Origin: Dimorphilus gyrociliatus | Taxonomy: Eukaryota > Annelida > Polychaeta > Dinophilidae | NCBI GenBank assembly: GCA_904063045.1 | Contig: CAJFCJ010000004.1 | Location: forward strand, 1,233,713-1,297,712 | Direction: 5' to 3' | DNA length: 64,000 bases | Shown here: positions 23,915 through 37,268 of the stretch, one piece after another | How the letters are laid out: each line of letters starts with the position of its first letter | Position numbering within the stretch: position 1 is the first letter of the stretch | Made by a program: the position numbers and the translations under genes | The notes under the pieces: generated by a model | The model's input: the letters and a program-made list of their open reading frames with translations, nothing else | The model's database searches: none | What the model was told of the DNA's origin: nothing

Positions 23915-26900
23915 TCACCGAGTCTGTATGCGACGTAACTCTTCGTGATGTTCATCACAAAGCCATCGAACTTCTTTTCCAATATGCAATGGTTTCAATT
24001 GACCGAATCCTCCAGAGCTTATATCTATTCTTAAAAACCTAGCGATTTCAAAGCGATTGCCGGCAGGATTTTGATGAAATATTGAATCAGCTGATACGGA
24101 ATTTCCAACTTTAAAATAAAGATCTGGAAAACCGTCATTTGCATTCGCTAATACTTTTGTTAGCATTGTCACTACTCTGTCCTTGTTCTTTGTTAACCAA
24201 GCTAATGGATCTTGAATATGTAAATCAACTGAACCTAAGTATTCATACATTTTAATAAGATCAGCAATTACTGGGGCTAGTAATCGACCATTGTGACCAT
24301 GCTCGTGCACACCATTAACGATTTGAACCATTGATAAAGCCATATTGAGTAGAACTGGCAATTGATTACCTACTCGCCTTACAAAATTCTGAGATTGACA
24401 TAGACGAAAACCTGGCTCGTCTGTTAGATGCCAGTAACCTGTGTATTCGCATAGGAAATGCACTTCAAACCCTTCAAGGAACTTGATTCGGGAATGTAAG
24501 TACCATTCTTTGTTCGAAGCATTCATAGATGGAGGTAAGACAAGGACCAGCCGAGGATGTTCGTAATCAGGAAGAGCGCTTAATGAACTCGTAGTTGGAG
24601 CATGTGGAGGAGGTGTATAGTGACCAGTTAAAGCCCTCGTCCAACTACCGAGGTTATGCCACCTTGAACAAATTGATTTTCTTCGATCAGAAACCAAGCG
24701 GAGTGGAATTCTATCTGCCCTGGCTTGCCTATTCAGGACACATTTTGGACACAGGAGATAAATCTCTCGTTCCTCTATAAAACTTCTCGCATCTTGTGTT
24801 TCTCCAGTGCTTACACTAATACAACTAACAGAACAAGAAATACTACAGTCGTTAACGGAACCCTGATATATCCAATCATCGAAGGTATCCTCAACATCGT
24901 TCAAATGCAGTTGGAGAAAGCCAAGAACGGCTTTAACAACACAACAAGGTTTGGGACCTCTAGCTGTAACTTTCATTGTTTGAAGTCTTGGATCAACTTC
25001 CACATGTACCTTATGTAAAATATCGTCCTCTAGTGAGACATTTCCTGCACATTGACAATCGTCACAGCCACCAACATCGAGAGCTGTAAAGAAAACTATA
25101 TGGTGGCTGAGGAAGACTGGAGGAGGATCGAGGACCAGATCTAATAATCTCCTGCCTTCCCTACAAATTTTTAAAACAAGATCCGATAACATGCAAGGTT
25201 TAATCGCTCGGATTTCCATTTCGTAAGTAACCTGTCTCTCATCCCAATCCGGTAGATCCGGCCATACGTCAGAGTTTGGTTGACCGAATTCTAAGAGTGA
25301 CGGTATCAAGTAACGCTTTTCGCCATCAATGTCTCCTACTATAGCGCACATATCTAATTTTTCCAAAGCTCCTAAAAGCCAATGTGCGCTAGATACCCCT
25401 TCAATTCCTGCTTTATTCAATTGTCTATCTAATTCTCGATCTCTCAAGCATTCCAGCATTTCATCCAGCAGCAGAACCGAAGCATCAAGATCTGTTAGAA
25501 CCCCATGCAGGACTCGTATAAACCACAATGGATTAATGACCACCAACTTTGATAATATGGAGTCAGCAGTGAAATGAACTAGTTTTCCGCGTTCGTGAAA
25601 GTATTGTAACATAGGCTTAATGTGATTACCACCTATTTCAAAACTTCTTGCGATATTTATAACTTCATCATAGGTTATACAAGGTAGTGTGGGAGCTTTT
25701 TCAATTATAAAACCAATGTGACGAATAAACGCCAACCAATTGGGTGGTATTGATCTCTCTGGACGTTGGGTTGCTCTTACAATAGCGGCTTTCAGTTGCT
25801 CAATAGACACGTTTGATTTTTTAGCATCTTTTGGAAAGTTCTTCTTCGAATCAATCTCGTAATAACCAACTACATGCGGAAATCTTACTCTTCCCAAAGC
25901 AGGGGGTGTCTGAATCACGTGACCATTTGGTAAACTTTCTTCAAGTAGTGTCAGATCGACGAATCCGGCTCCAGGACAATTCCTTCCGGTACCTATTTAA
26001 AAATAAATTATAATTTTCATTTTATGAAACAAATAATCAATAAAATCGATCGAAATAAGATCGAAAACTCATAAAATATATAATTCTAGTGTATAGACAA
26101 TTGTTTCAACTAAGCAGAAAATTTTATAATACTATATTTATGAATTAATAATTAAAATTTTATTAGACACTGTAAAGAAATAACAATTTCTTGGGAGTAG
26201 AATTTACTAGAATTAGGCACTAACCTATTAGCAAAATGAGGTAGCTACGCTAATGAATTAATAATTATCTTTAACAATTAGCTAATTTTAACTTGGTAAA
26301 GAGATTTCTGGTTCTGACTGTCAAGATTAAAACTCTTTATCCTTATGCTCAGTTTAGCTAGTATGTATTAATAAGTATATATATATGTATAAGATAAACA
26401 ATAATCGAAATATCACATAGAATAAATCGGCATCTAAGCTCTCATAATAATATCGTCGGATAAAAGTAATTTGTCAACTAAAAGTAAAATAGGCCTAGTT
26501 TTCTGATATCTAGTACGACACATTAATATTCATAAATTTTTCTTCGTATACACAATCCCTCTCCTTATCTAGAATATATTGAACTGGTAATCATTCTTGC
26601 ATCTATTTAAGCAACGTTCTAATAATTTTTTATGGCATCCATTAAAAACCTTCACTACTATTTGGAAGTGATATATTATTAATAACATTTCACCTTGGTG
26701 ATAAGGAATATAATTACAATATTCATATTATGTATTAAATATTATTTGTTGTGTGTGCATATAAACAAAGACAAATTGTGCACTACAGAATTTCTTGAGA
26801 AGCACTAGAACGAAAAAAATCTCAAGAACTGCAAAATACAGCCATTAAAAACAACAAATTGGCGGTTTGTTATTATTCCACAAAGTAATTACAGAGGATA

Positions 26901-29900
26901 AGAAACAATTTATTAAGTTGTTTGATTAACTTTTTTCCATGATAGGCTGTTTATGGCAGAAAGATGTGAGTGTTTTTGTATGTTTGTAATTATAGAAAAT
27001 ATCGAGGAGGATTTGCTGTTACCTTGTCGATAAACAAATTTCTCTTCATTGTATCTATAAAGTGTGTAGTAATATCATTCTATTATTTCTGTTTGCTAAG
27101 GCTACGCTACGGATATTTTATTTAAAAAACAAAATAAGGAAAGAAGGGAAATGACTTTCTTTCCCTCCTTTTTTATTCACTAACAAAAAATGATGGCAAA
27201 ATTTTCTATTATATATGATATATAAATAAATAGATATAAATATACTGTATAGCATATATTAGCTGTAAACAGAGAGACGCCTTTTTTTTAAACAATTATT
27301 TACCATACAAACTGTCGTTTAATCGCAATAGAATTCCATTTTATTTTATAATATAGACTTTTCTTTATCGATTTAAAAGTAATACTGTCAATTTTTCAAA
27401 GTTTATTAACAATAATAGCGCCATCTAACGTTAATTTTTAATTTATGCTAATCGTTCATTAAGATGATAACTCAGTATGAGACGGGAAAAAAGAAGCCTT
27501 GATCTTATCAAATAAATTTAATAGATAAGCATTTAAGCTGGTTTTGTCAAAAAAAAAGCTAGAGAAAGAGAATGAGAAGGGAAGGGGTGATGGAAAAAAG
27601 TAACACTAGATGTCGTATTTGGGCTAGAATGAGAAACTGAGCAGAAAAGATGTCAACGCTTATGATTTATAATTTGCTATATATATATATCTAAGAGAAG
27701 GGAGAAAAAACTGGCTAAAAAAGGTGTGGTCGAGCTACTGCAAAAAAACTTTCAGTAGATCAAAAAAAAGAAAGAAATGTAATCTATCGATTAACTTCAA
27801 TTACTGTGTAAAATAACAAATAATTCTACACCTGGTACTAATGTTTGAAGTTAAATATTTGGAAAAATTGAGTAAATAGGAAAACATAATTTTGGCGAGA
27901 CACTTGAAATGACTGTATAGATTTTTTCTTTTGTATAAATACAAGTGCAATTCGATCCGCAGGTGATATTATAAAGGAAAAAATATTACTATAATTCTTC
28001 CTTCTCTACTTTTTAAAGGGTTTCAGTTAAGAACAGGGAAAAACAATCTAAACAACTGAAACAAGAAAGAAAATTAGTCTAACTGTGTAGAATTAATTTC
28101 AAAATACAGAATTTATATACAGCATATTGTTTTTCAATGCAGGTAAGCTTATATTAAATGCTAACACTACCTATAGACTATTATTGGAGCTGTATTTTAT
28201 TAAGTTCTATTTAACATTGTTTTCTAGTTAGTGTTGTAATTTTCTCATATTTAATTAACAATATTATATTATATTTTTATCCGTCTATAAAACGATTGTC
28301 CTGTGGAGGAGGGAAACTATCATTCAATCATATTATAAATCAGTTTATAACGCCTTGTAACGCCAGGGGAAATAACAGTCTGTTAATAGCATTAAAATAT
28401 ATTATGCAAACGTCCTAAACATTTCGACAAAAATTCATCTATTATTGTTCCTTTCATCTCCCTTTCTAGTTTTTCTATATAGAGTAAATCTTAAACAATA
28501 AAAAGATGACTAGACTAAACTAACAAAAAATCTCTATTTGGATATAATACCGAGAAAGGCACGGTTTCATAATTTATAAATTTCAAGCGGAAAATTCATC
28601 AAAACATGAAAGTTTCTTTTGATTCAATTGGTCTTTCTTTTCATACTGACAATTCTCAAAAGAGCTTTGAAAAAACTATATATAATTTTTGTAAACTATT
28701 AGAATTATAATATTTTTCATTAGTGTTGGTCTAATAGCGAAAGACAATCTAGGGGTAGAGAGGGAGGGGCCGTAGGGGTAAAAATAGCAACGTTACTTTT
28801 CAGTTGTTAATACTATTCTTTCATATATATATATATGTATACATATATATCATTTATAGTTTTATCGAATACAACACTTTAAGGGTAAACAACAACATAT
28901 AGATCGTGGAAAAAGAAGCTGAAAGTACTATTTAAGTGATAAAATGGTTAAAAATAACAATATAACCTTTGCTAATTTTTAAGTGTTCCCTAATACAACT
29001 AGATAATCAACTTAAATAGATTCATACATAGGTTAAAACTATAAACAGAGTATTCTCACTTTCATAAATCATTTATCTGGCACAAATATTAATGTTAAAT
29101 AAAATTGTTGTGGTGATAAAGTAATTTAATTTTTGCAGTTGCCAAATATCGTTTTCAATAGTTTCACCTATAGTCTGGAATATATAAACTATGTAAATAT
29201 GCCTAAAAAATTCCTTTTTTATCATGTATATTGTATAACATATATAAAATGATACGCCCTATATTTCTAGAATACAATTTATGTGAAACATAAGAAGTCT
29301 TCACTAACCTTTATTCGAAACCCGTCGGATAGCTAATCCCTTTGGAGCGCACAATACGCAATTTTGCAATTTTCTCTTCAGACTAAAATGCCTTACATGG
29401 TGTCCTCTTCCATGATCCAATAAATTATCCATAATATGCCAAATATCGGCGTAAGACATAGCCTTAACTAATTCGGCATGAGTACCAACAATGAGAACTG
29501 GAATATCCGGATTAATTTCATAAAGTGCTTGTAACCACATCTGCAATCTATGAACATGCCTAGCAAACAAATGTTGAGATCCATTTTGCAATTCTAAAGT
29601 AGTTAAATCGACAGTCAATAAATAAAGATCAACAGTCAACGATTTCGAATAATTATCAATAATATCGTTAGCAAGTACGAAAGCGCTAACATAGCACGAA
29701 TCGTCGGCAGCATGTAGTTCAAAGTGTTGAATATCGAATGTTGAATCATGATTCTTAGCATCGTGCTTACAAATTCCCTTATCCGATTTTATCGCTTCGA
29801 TAAGCGTGCTCTTTCCGGAATGTGATTCACCAACGATTGCAACGCTTATATCCCGAGCAGTTCGATTTGGAGATGGAGAAGCAAGGAAATTTTCGACTTC

Positions 29901-31286
29901 TAAATGAGATAATAATAACTCCTTATCATGTCTGACGAATGATGGTAATAACATAAGATTCTCATAGCGGAAACAAGTTAAGCGTTTTATTAGGTCAATG
30001 AAAACTGACGGTATCGTTTCGATTTTGTTATGGCTTATATCCAATACCTGGTAAAGAAAAATTTGCAAAAATAGACTATACATCTTCTATGTAAAAACTA
30101 GATGAATAGCTATACACCTAATAGGATAATTTAGCTATATAATCATACAGCTATTATATATAAATATATAGTATATATATACTATATATATATTTTTTTA
30201 TATTAATATAGGGTTAGTTAAAGATTTAAACCTGTACCTATTGTAGTTCAGGTCAAAATCTTCATTATTTCTCTAAATTGTTAATCTACGCACCTGTAAG
30301 TGTCGTAAAGATGCTAATTGATTTGGCAATTTGCTTATCCGATTAGCTCTGCACCTTAGTACCTTTAGCTTTGTCAATGAACTTATAAAATTAATATTCC
30401 GCACCCCATTATTGCTGAACGATAGCGACCTTAAATTATCCAGTTGCGTTATGGTATCCGGCAAATGGGACAGTTTAGGCGTTTGAAAATCGCAAGAGAA
30501 CGACCTAAGTGCCTTGAGACGACAAATTTCCGGCGGTATTGCTGCCAGCCTATTCCTATCCAATTTCAAATGCTCTAGACTCTCGATTTGCAATATTCCA
30601 TCCGGTACATATGTTAAATAGTTGTTACTTAGAACCAGAGCCGTTAACGGTAGGCTACAAAGTTCCTGGCATCCAACATCAGCAGAATGGAGTTTACATT
30701 GTATTAAATAGAGAGACGTTAATCTTGTTGCATCTACCCTTTGCACGAGTTGCTCGATCGATGGTAAACAAGCGTCTCGAATAACTATCATATCCCTAAC
30801 ACAATCCCGTCCGGGAGCCAGGCTATTCTCCATATATTCCATAGTATTCTGTTTGACGAATAGCATGTACTGATCTCCAAAAGATTTTCGCTTATAAAGC
30901 GTTGAATCGACATCACAGGTTCTTGAAAGTAAATCATCAACAACACAGGTCGAAGGTAGAGCTTTACTGCTCTGCAAAGCATCTGTCCTGTCTAGATCGA
31001 ACGATGGAGATTCAATAATCATTTTAACAGCTTCTAGATGACCTAATTTCAAAGCAAGATGTAAAGGAGAATCTTTCTCGGCAGTTCTATCTTTTACATT
31101 TACATCGCAACCGAATTCGATGAGTTCGTTGAGAACATCAAACTTTTCATCCAATAGAGCATGATGTAAGATTGTCCGCCCATCCTCGTCCTGCTGATCA
31201 ACATCATTTTCGTGGACGAGAAGTTCTTTCAATTTCGAAATTTGCCCTTGCTTAATGAATTCGATTAGCGGTTCGATAGAGGACAT
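23915..31286 (-). CDS. ROCO-family protein: ankyrin repeats, LRRs, Roc, COR; no kinase (3 exons, 1269 aa)
   Basis: Exons: 30294-31286, 29309-30047, 23915-25992. Phases are 0, then 1+2, with no stop, and the total is 3810 bases. Residues about 33-95 are two ankyrin repeats (DGRTILHHALL, SPLHLALKLGHLEAVKMI). Residues about 185-355 are leucine-rich repeats, including LRSLSFSNNGVRNINFISSL, and the first intron falls inside a repeat. The Roc domain has P-loop GESHSGKS (about 404-411) and a G4-like VGTHAEL (about 519-524). A clear WDxxG G3 motif is missing. COR sequence follows from about 630, with a paired-cysteine segment (LLCPKC). The last third matches the C-terminal region of animal Roc-COR proteins by general pattern. 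ROCO proteins dimerise through COR and act as GTP-regulated scaffolds. Unlike LRRK it ends without a kinase. The second intron is 3.3 kb and shows no additional exon. Confidence 0.85.
25993..29308 (-). other. Large intron of the ankyrin ROCO gene
   Basis: This 3.3 kb is bounded by donor G|GTTAGT and acceptor TTAAATAG, with matching codon phase. It is AT-rich and has no coding exon I can support. The word GCGCCATCTA (TAGATGGCGC on the minus strand) is at 27418-27427 and TAGGCCTA at 26490-26497. A short purine-rich patch lies near 27550-27600. Confidence 0.6.
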
Positions 31287-32122
31287 TATTCCTTCTCTAC
31301 GTTGGTTATATCATTTTTGCGAGAACTGGTTGTCTGTTTGACGAAATAGAAATTAGATTCATTTAAAAAAAAAACAATAAAGTTTTTTTTGTCAGTTTGA
31401 TCTTAATAATGAAAAGCACAGAAAAAAAACGCCCATTGAGTTACTAATCAAATGTACCAATTTAGATAACCTTATTTTATTTTACAGAGCGTTACCAAGC
31501 GTTCTATTTTATATCCCTTTTTTTCTGTCTCTTTTTCTTTTCTTTTTCACTCACTCAACACCCTTTTACTTTTAGAGTTTTTATGAGGAAACTCTTTCTT
31601 CTTTGCGTACAAATATACACTCCATATAATGTATGTACAAAAAAATACATAGAAAACACTATATTTTTTCTAGGTTGAGTCTATTATTTTTTTCTATCGT
31701 AAAAATAGAGCAAGGAGATGATAGGTCTATCGTCACAATGCATCTAACATTCGATTGACTTTGCTCCTTTATAAAACTGGTAGGCCTAAATCATCGGCTT
31801 ACATTTACAAAAGTAAAATCTAATTCCTGTCTTCCAGAATTTGTCATCGAAAATTCTAAACGCGTTAAAATTTTGTCACGAATGCCTATAAATAAATGAT
31901 CCACTTAGACGTAAGTTATATAATGCAGTTGTATATAAATGGTATAGTGATATTCCAAAAACGTTATAGTTTTAAAAATGAAATATTATTACAATTAATT
32001 TCCATCAACGGAAAGATGAAGCTCAAAGAGGAGAATTCTTTCCTCTCTTCTTCTTTTTATTTTCCTTTTATTTCTATTAAAAAAAACGGTCTACAAAACA
32101 TTTGAAAGTGCAGATGATTATG

Positions 32123-32255
32123 ACGAGATAAAGAAAGAAAGAAAGAGAGAGAGATGGAGAGAGAGAGACAGAGACAGAGAGAGGGACAGAGAGAGAGGGA
32201 GAGAGGGAGAGAGACAGAGAGACAGAGAGACAGAGACAGAGACGCAGAAAGACGG
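32123..32255 (+). repeat. GA/CAGAGA purine tract
   Basis: About 130 bases of GAGA with interspersed CAGA units, one of the longest purine-strand tracts in the window. It may form H-DNA or bind GAGA-type factors. It is upstream of the ankyrin ROCO start. Confidence 0.9.
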
Positions 32256-35200
32256 AAAGAAGAAAATCAGAAAAGCGGATAGGCTTGAAACAATTTATTT
32301 AAGGTTTTACTGGAACCTAACTATGAGCTTGTATTTAATGAAAATAAACTATTTTTAAATATTCTAGAAAAAGGAAACAATGAAAAGTACTTTTGTTTCT
32401 AAAATATTTAAAAGATTACAAATATGATCATATTCCTCTTTGCTGTCATGGGATATACTGTATAAAAAATGAATAAATATTTCAGAAGAATAGACTCAAT
32501 ATCCAGAATATTTTTTATCTAGCAAAAAAAAATTCTATATTCTTCTTTACCCCATATATTTTTCTGTATAATACAAAAGTTTGTACAATAGAATAGGGAT
32601 TTTACTCATTTATAATGCATAACGTGATGCAAGTTAAGAATTGAATATCATTTCCTCCTGATTCTTTTGTTACTATTTATCATTAAGTTGGAGAAAATGT
32701 GTAAAAACTGGCAGTGAAAAAAAATGGAAAGACAGATAGAAAGAAAAAAGAGAGACATACGTACAGGCAGACACAGACAATACTTATAAATTTTTAGGCT
32801 TCGTAATACTTAATCTTTACTTATTTGAAGAATTGTCTTCAAAGAAAACGTGAAATAAAGATATCATGCAACATCTTCATTACGTTAATTATAAAATTTA
32901 ATATAAATAGAAAAGAAACGACGTATGTCACTTTTTACCATTATCATTTGTTGTTGATAATGCAACTGTATTCTAATAATAATAATAATAATTGAGGGAA
33001 AATGTTCTCCCTTATTCGTTAAAGACAATTTTATATCTTTTATCTAGTATTGTTATTGTTTTCTATTTAAAAAAAAAGTAATTAACAAACTAAATAAATT
33101 ATTAAATACTTTTATAAATGAAATTGTGAATAAAATACTACTTTCTATCCATTTGAGGAGAATATGAAATATTTATTCCAATGGATATTTATTTAGAGTG
33201 TCTTTTGAAGTATGGTCCAATAGCTTTCGTACAGGATAACAAATTTCGAATCGATTTAAAAAGGCCATTTTTGTTAAAAATCAGTTCTAAAACATACACC
33301 ACACTCTATACGATTGAATCGGTATTCTTGACAATTAACGTATTCGTATATATTTATATGGTTCTATATGTTACGTATATACGTATAACTGCCAGTATTC
33401 ACTAATTAGTTTCTAGTGAATTAAGGAAATGAAATAAGAAACAATTGTCTCTTTTTATGAATACAACGCTTTTATCTAAGTATTTTTTTGTATCGTTTTG
33501 TATGTGTATGCGTACATAGATTTAACGCAAGGGGATAGTGTTACAATTCTATGGACACAGAGGATCCAAATACTGTCTTCAAACATGAAAAGAGAGAAAA
33601 TTTTTTTATGCAATCTTTATTCACTGAATATAAATTCTTTTTTGAGAAAATAGTAGAAATATATAACAATAATTTGAAAAATATTCTCTTTCTTGTTAAG
33701 TATAGACAACACCATACTAGGATATGTGAATTATAGCACGCAATAGGCCTATTATTTGCCATAATTTTTCGATTTGCGCCTTTAATCTTGAGAAAGGACA
33801 AATTACTTGGTAATCTTTAACTATACTTAGTTTTTATGCTCGATTTTACATTTATTCCTAGTACATTTTATCACCTTTGTTGTTAAGAATTCACGTACAT
33901 ACGTGTGACGTTCTGTAGGAAAATTACTTTAACCTATTCTGTTTGTTAAAGGTTAATTAATTTTTTTCTTTTCCTTAATTATTTATACTAAGATAGAGAG
34001 TATTTGAAATTGGAAGAATAATAGAACTATTTAAAAATAAAAAGAATCACCTGTGTCAAAGTTTACTTTCAACAATGGGAGTAAAATACTTTGAAAAACC
34101 TACAGAGAGATCAGAGAAAAATACCAATTATCAAGTAGTGGACCTACGTTTGTTTTCATTTGTTGGTATAATGACAAAGAGTTGTATGAAAGTAGAAAGT
34201 AGTGCAAAAAGAGAGGAATAGAGATTAAATATTATGAAGAAAAAAAAATGTAAGAGGAGGGGGGAGGGAGGAGTGGGGGGAAGGCAAGAGGGAAATAACG
34301 GCAAGTGGGGACGGTCTAAAATTAAGGTACAGCTTTAATTCTATTCTATATATCTTTGTTCATATATAAATTGTAATTCGAGTAAGAAATATCGTACTAT
34401 AACAAAAATTTTATATATAAAAGACTAATCATTTAACAATCATGTATAATTAATAAATTCCTATTTGTCAGTTATAAACCGATTATTGAAATAAGTAAAT
34501 ATTATGTTCAATTGTTGAAAATATGTTTTAAACAATTAAGCTTTAACAGATTTTTTCCTGTTTTATAGATTTTATAGATTAGATTAGTATAAATCAACAA
34601 AATCAAAAATTACAATTTTTACTGATTCGACTACAGATTATAGAATATTTTTACAAACTATTAGTCATATTTACAAGTTTACTCACTTTTCCTTTCTACT
34701 TCTATCACTCTTTAACAAATATATATCTAGCTCTAATAAATTCTTTTATATATTTATATTTCTTTAATAAAAGAAGAAGGCCATTCTAAAATAATTATAA
34801 CAAAAACTGAGCTTTTTGAAATCAAGTAGTAACTTTAAGCCTAGTGATTCATTAATAAAAATAAACTAGAAAAATTTAGAACAATACACTTTATCACTCT
34901 ACACCTGAATTCTTACCAGGCGTAAATTTTTGTTAATTAATAACCAAGAGCATCATTTATAGTGTCTTACAGTAGGCTGAAAAATAGTTTTTTAAATATC
35001 CCCCTCCCCCCACAACAACACAATTCTGTCACCTATTTATCTAAAGCAAATATTGCTGCTATTACGTTATAAAAGACGCATGAAATTCGTTTCATATTCA
35101 AATCTTCTTTACATAAATAAACAAACAAAGTAAGCCTTTGAAAAAGCACCAATCCTTATTCAAAATGCGGTAAAAACTATACAATAGGAATTTTGGTGCG

Positions 35201-35468
35201 AATAAGGTAAAATTAGATGATATATAAGATTAATTCGCCCATTTTGAATAACATAAAAAAAGATTAATAGTATAGAAAATATCTTTGAGAAAAAAAAATC
35301 GACTTATTTATATGAGAGAGAGCCTTTAACAAAAAAAATAGAAGAAAACGTTTTGGAATCAGTGTGATTCTTTAAAAATATTCTCACCTTTTTTACAGGA
35401 AATTATTAGACAAAAAAATTTTCGTCTTTATCATTCACAATTTATCATAAATTTTCAACGATTATAAA

Positions 35469-35660
35469 ATCCGTCCGTATTGCAGTCGGCTAAATAATTT
35501 GCAGACGTCTATAAAGCGGCAAAGAGCTCTGCAAAACATGGCTGACCGATCCGAACGGCTTGCATAATCAATAAAGCCAAATGACGCCAGTGGCTCCATC
35601 ATACGGTTATATTGAAGGCTGCATTATTGCTGTTTTGCTGTTGCATTTTCCATTTTGGTA
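35469..35660. other. Compositional island, candidate conserved noncoding element
   Basis: About 190 bases with markedly higher G+C than the surrounding kilobases. There is no long reading frame: ATGGCTGACC opens for only nine codons on the plus strand, and a Gln/Asn-rich frame on the minus strand opens for only fifteen. It includes TTGCATAATCAATAAA, which resembles POU/homeodomain sites. An enhancer or an untranslated exon are both possible. Confidence 0.35.
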
Positions 35661-37268
35661 TTAAAAAATTGACTATTTTTCAGGAAACATAATTGATTGT
35701 TCTGGAATTAAGAATAGATTTTTTTTATAAGGGATGACCTACAACAAGGACTTAGTACAATATGTACTATATCAATCCATTTCGATATTAAAAGGTCATT
35801 AATCTCTACCATTGGTACTAGTTAAGTCAACTTTTACGCTTAAATTCCACACACATGATAACAAATTGCTTTCTTATATTAATATTGACTTTTTCTTTAA
35901 ATTTTCAATAACTTTCTATTCAATTAAAACAGTACTATACAATAGTACTATATAAAAAATACAGCCTATATAGATGTATATATATACCCAGTCTATATGA
36001 GTGTGTGTATTTTTTTTATTTATATATTTTAATAGGCCTACTCCTTGTCTTTCTTATAATATCATTGGGGAAAAGTAATTTTTGCCTCTGATTTTTATGT
36101 CTATGTATTATTCACACGGTTATCGTTACTAAATAAATTAGCGTTGCTTAGTTAACTAAATCCTTAGTTACGTAGACATGCAAAGCTAAATCCGGCATTA
36201 AAAGTTGGTTCAATAAGTCTTTGACAAGCTTTAACAGTTTTTACAATATTCACCAATTATTTACGTATAACAATCAAGCAATTAAATTCAATTGATGAAC
36301 AACGAATAATTAACCAAACAACGTTACTAAAAGTCTCTATAAGAGTAAATATTAAAACTATTATATAACCGTAGATTTTAACCTAGGCCTCTAACCGATT
36401 TAAGAAAAAAAAAGCTACTATTGGCATAGAAACGTTACGTTCTAGCGTTACAGCATATCCATTAAATACTGAAAATATTTAATAATATACTGTGGCATGT
36501 TATATATTGTTATATACCTGTCTAAAATGATATTTGATGCCTAAAACATAACTCTACCTAGTGTGACAATCTATTAGATAAATTTCCAAAAGCACTTTTT
36601 TCCCCTTCTTTTTCTAAGCCAGGAAAATGTAACGATCAATTAGGGATAATTGGAGGAAAAGTATAAGGATTACTAATAATTTATTCTTTTATGTAAAAAG
36701 AATATTTCTAATAATGTTGGTTAGGGTTTTGTTATTGAAGTTATGGATTAAAAGCGAGCTTAGTAAATACTTAAAATTGTTTGGAATATCATTATGCCAA
36801 TAATACTAATACTGTTAACCTTTATATATTTTAATGTTCACCTGTATTATTTGCATGTGATTTATAGTTTGCAATAGACGAAAAGTTACCTCCTTCTATT
36901 AATTAATGTTTACCAACAATATAGGTGTTGTTAAGCTAAATATCTTTCATGTTAAAAGTATTAAATTACAGCATAATACTAATTAAGCTGCGTATCGTAC
37001 GAGAATTTGCGTTCAAATCAATACCACACCCTTAAATAGTCCCTTTTTCATTACTAGAAAGAAAATAAAATAAAAGAGCCGTGTGTTTCTTTCAATTAAT
37101 CTCTTGATTATTAGCAGAAACATATAAGTTTAAGTTAATTAATTACTTTATAAGCTAATTTTCTTGTCTCTTTTAATTTTGCATCGTAAAAGTTTAAGAA
37201 AAACATTTCAAATTCAAATGAGCAAATGCTAGTACAACATTATAATATTAAAATTAAAACTGTTTATA

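Larger units (their letters stand above)
31287..37268. other. Intergenic region, about 6 kb
   Basis: The region upstream of the ankyrin ROCO gene. It holds a long GA/CAGAGA tract (about 32123-32255), a G-rich patch near 34255-34310, and otherwise AT-rich DNA. Positions 35469-35660 stand out for balanced composition. TAGGCCTA words occur at 31781, 33744 and 36033. Short open frames at 33181-33405 and 33551-33801 lack splice or homology support. Confidence 0.45.

Noticed and set aside
33181-33405. 74-codon plus-strand frame starting MDIYLECLLKYG
   Set aside because: No splice partners, no domain, and a hydrophobic low-complexity end. Consistent with chance.
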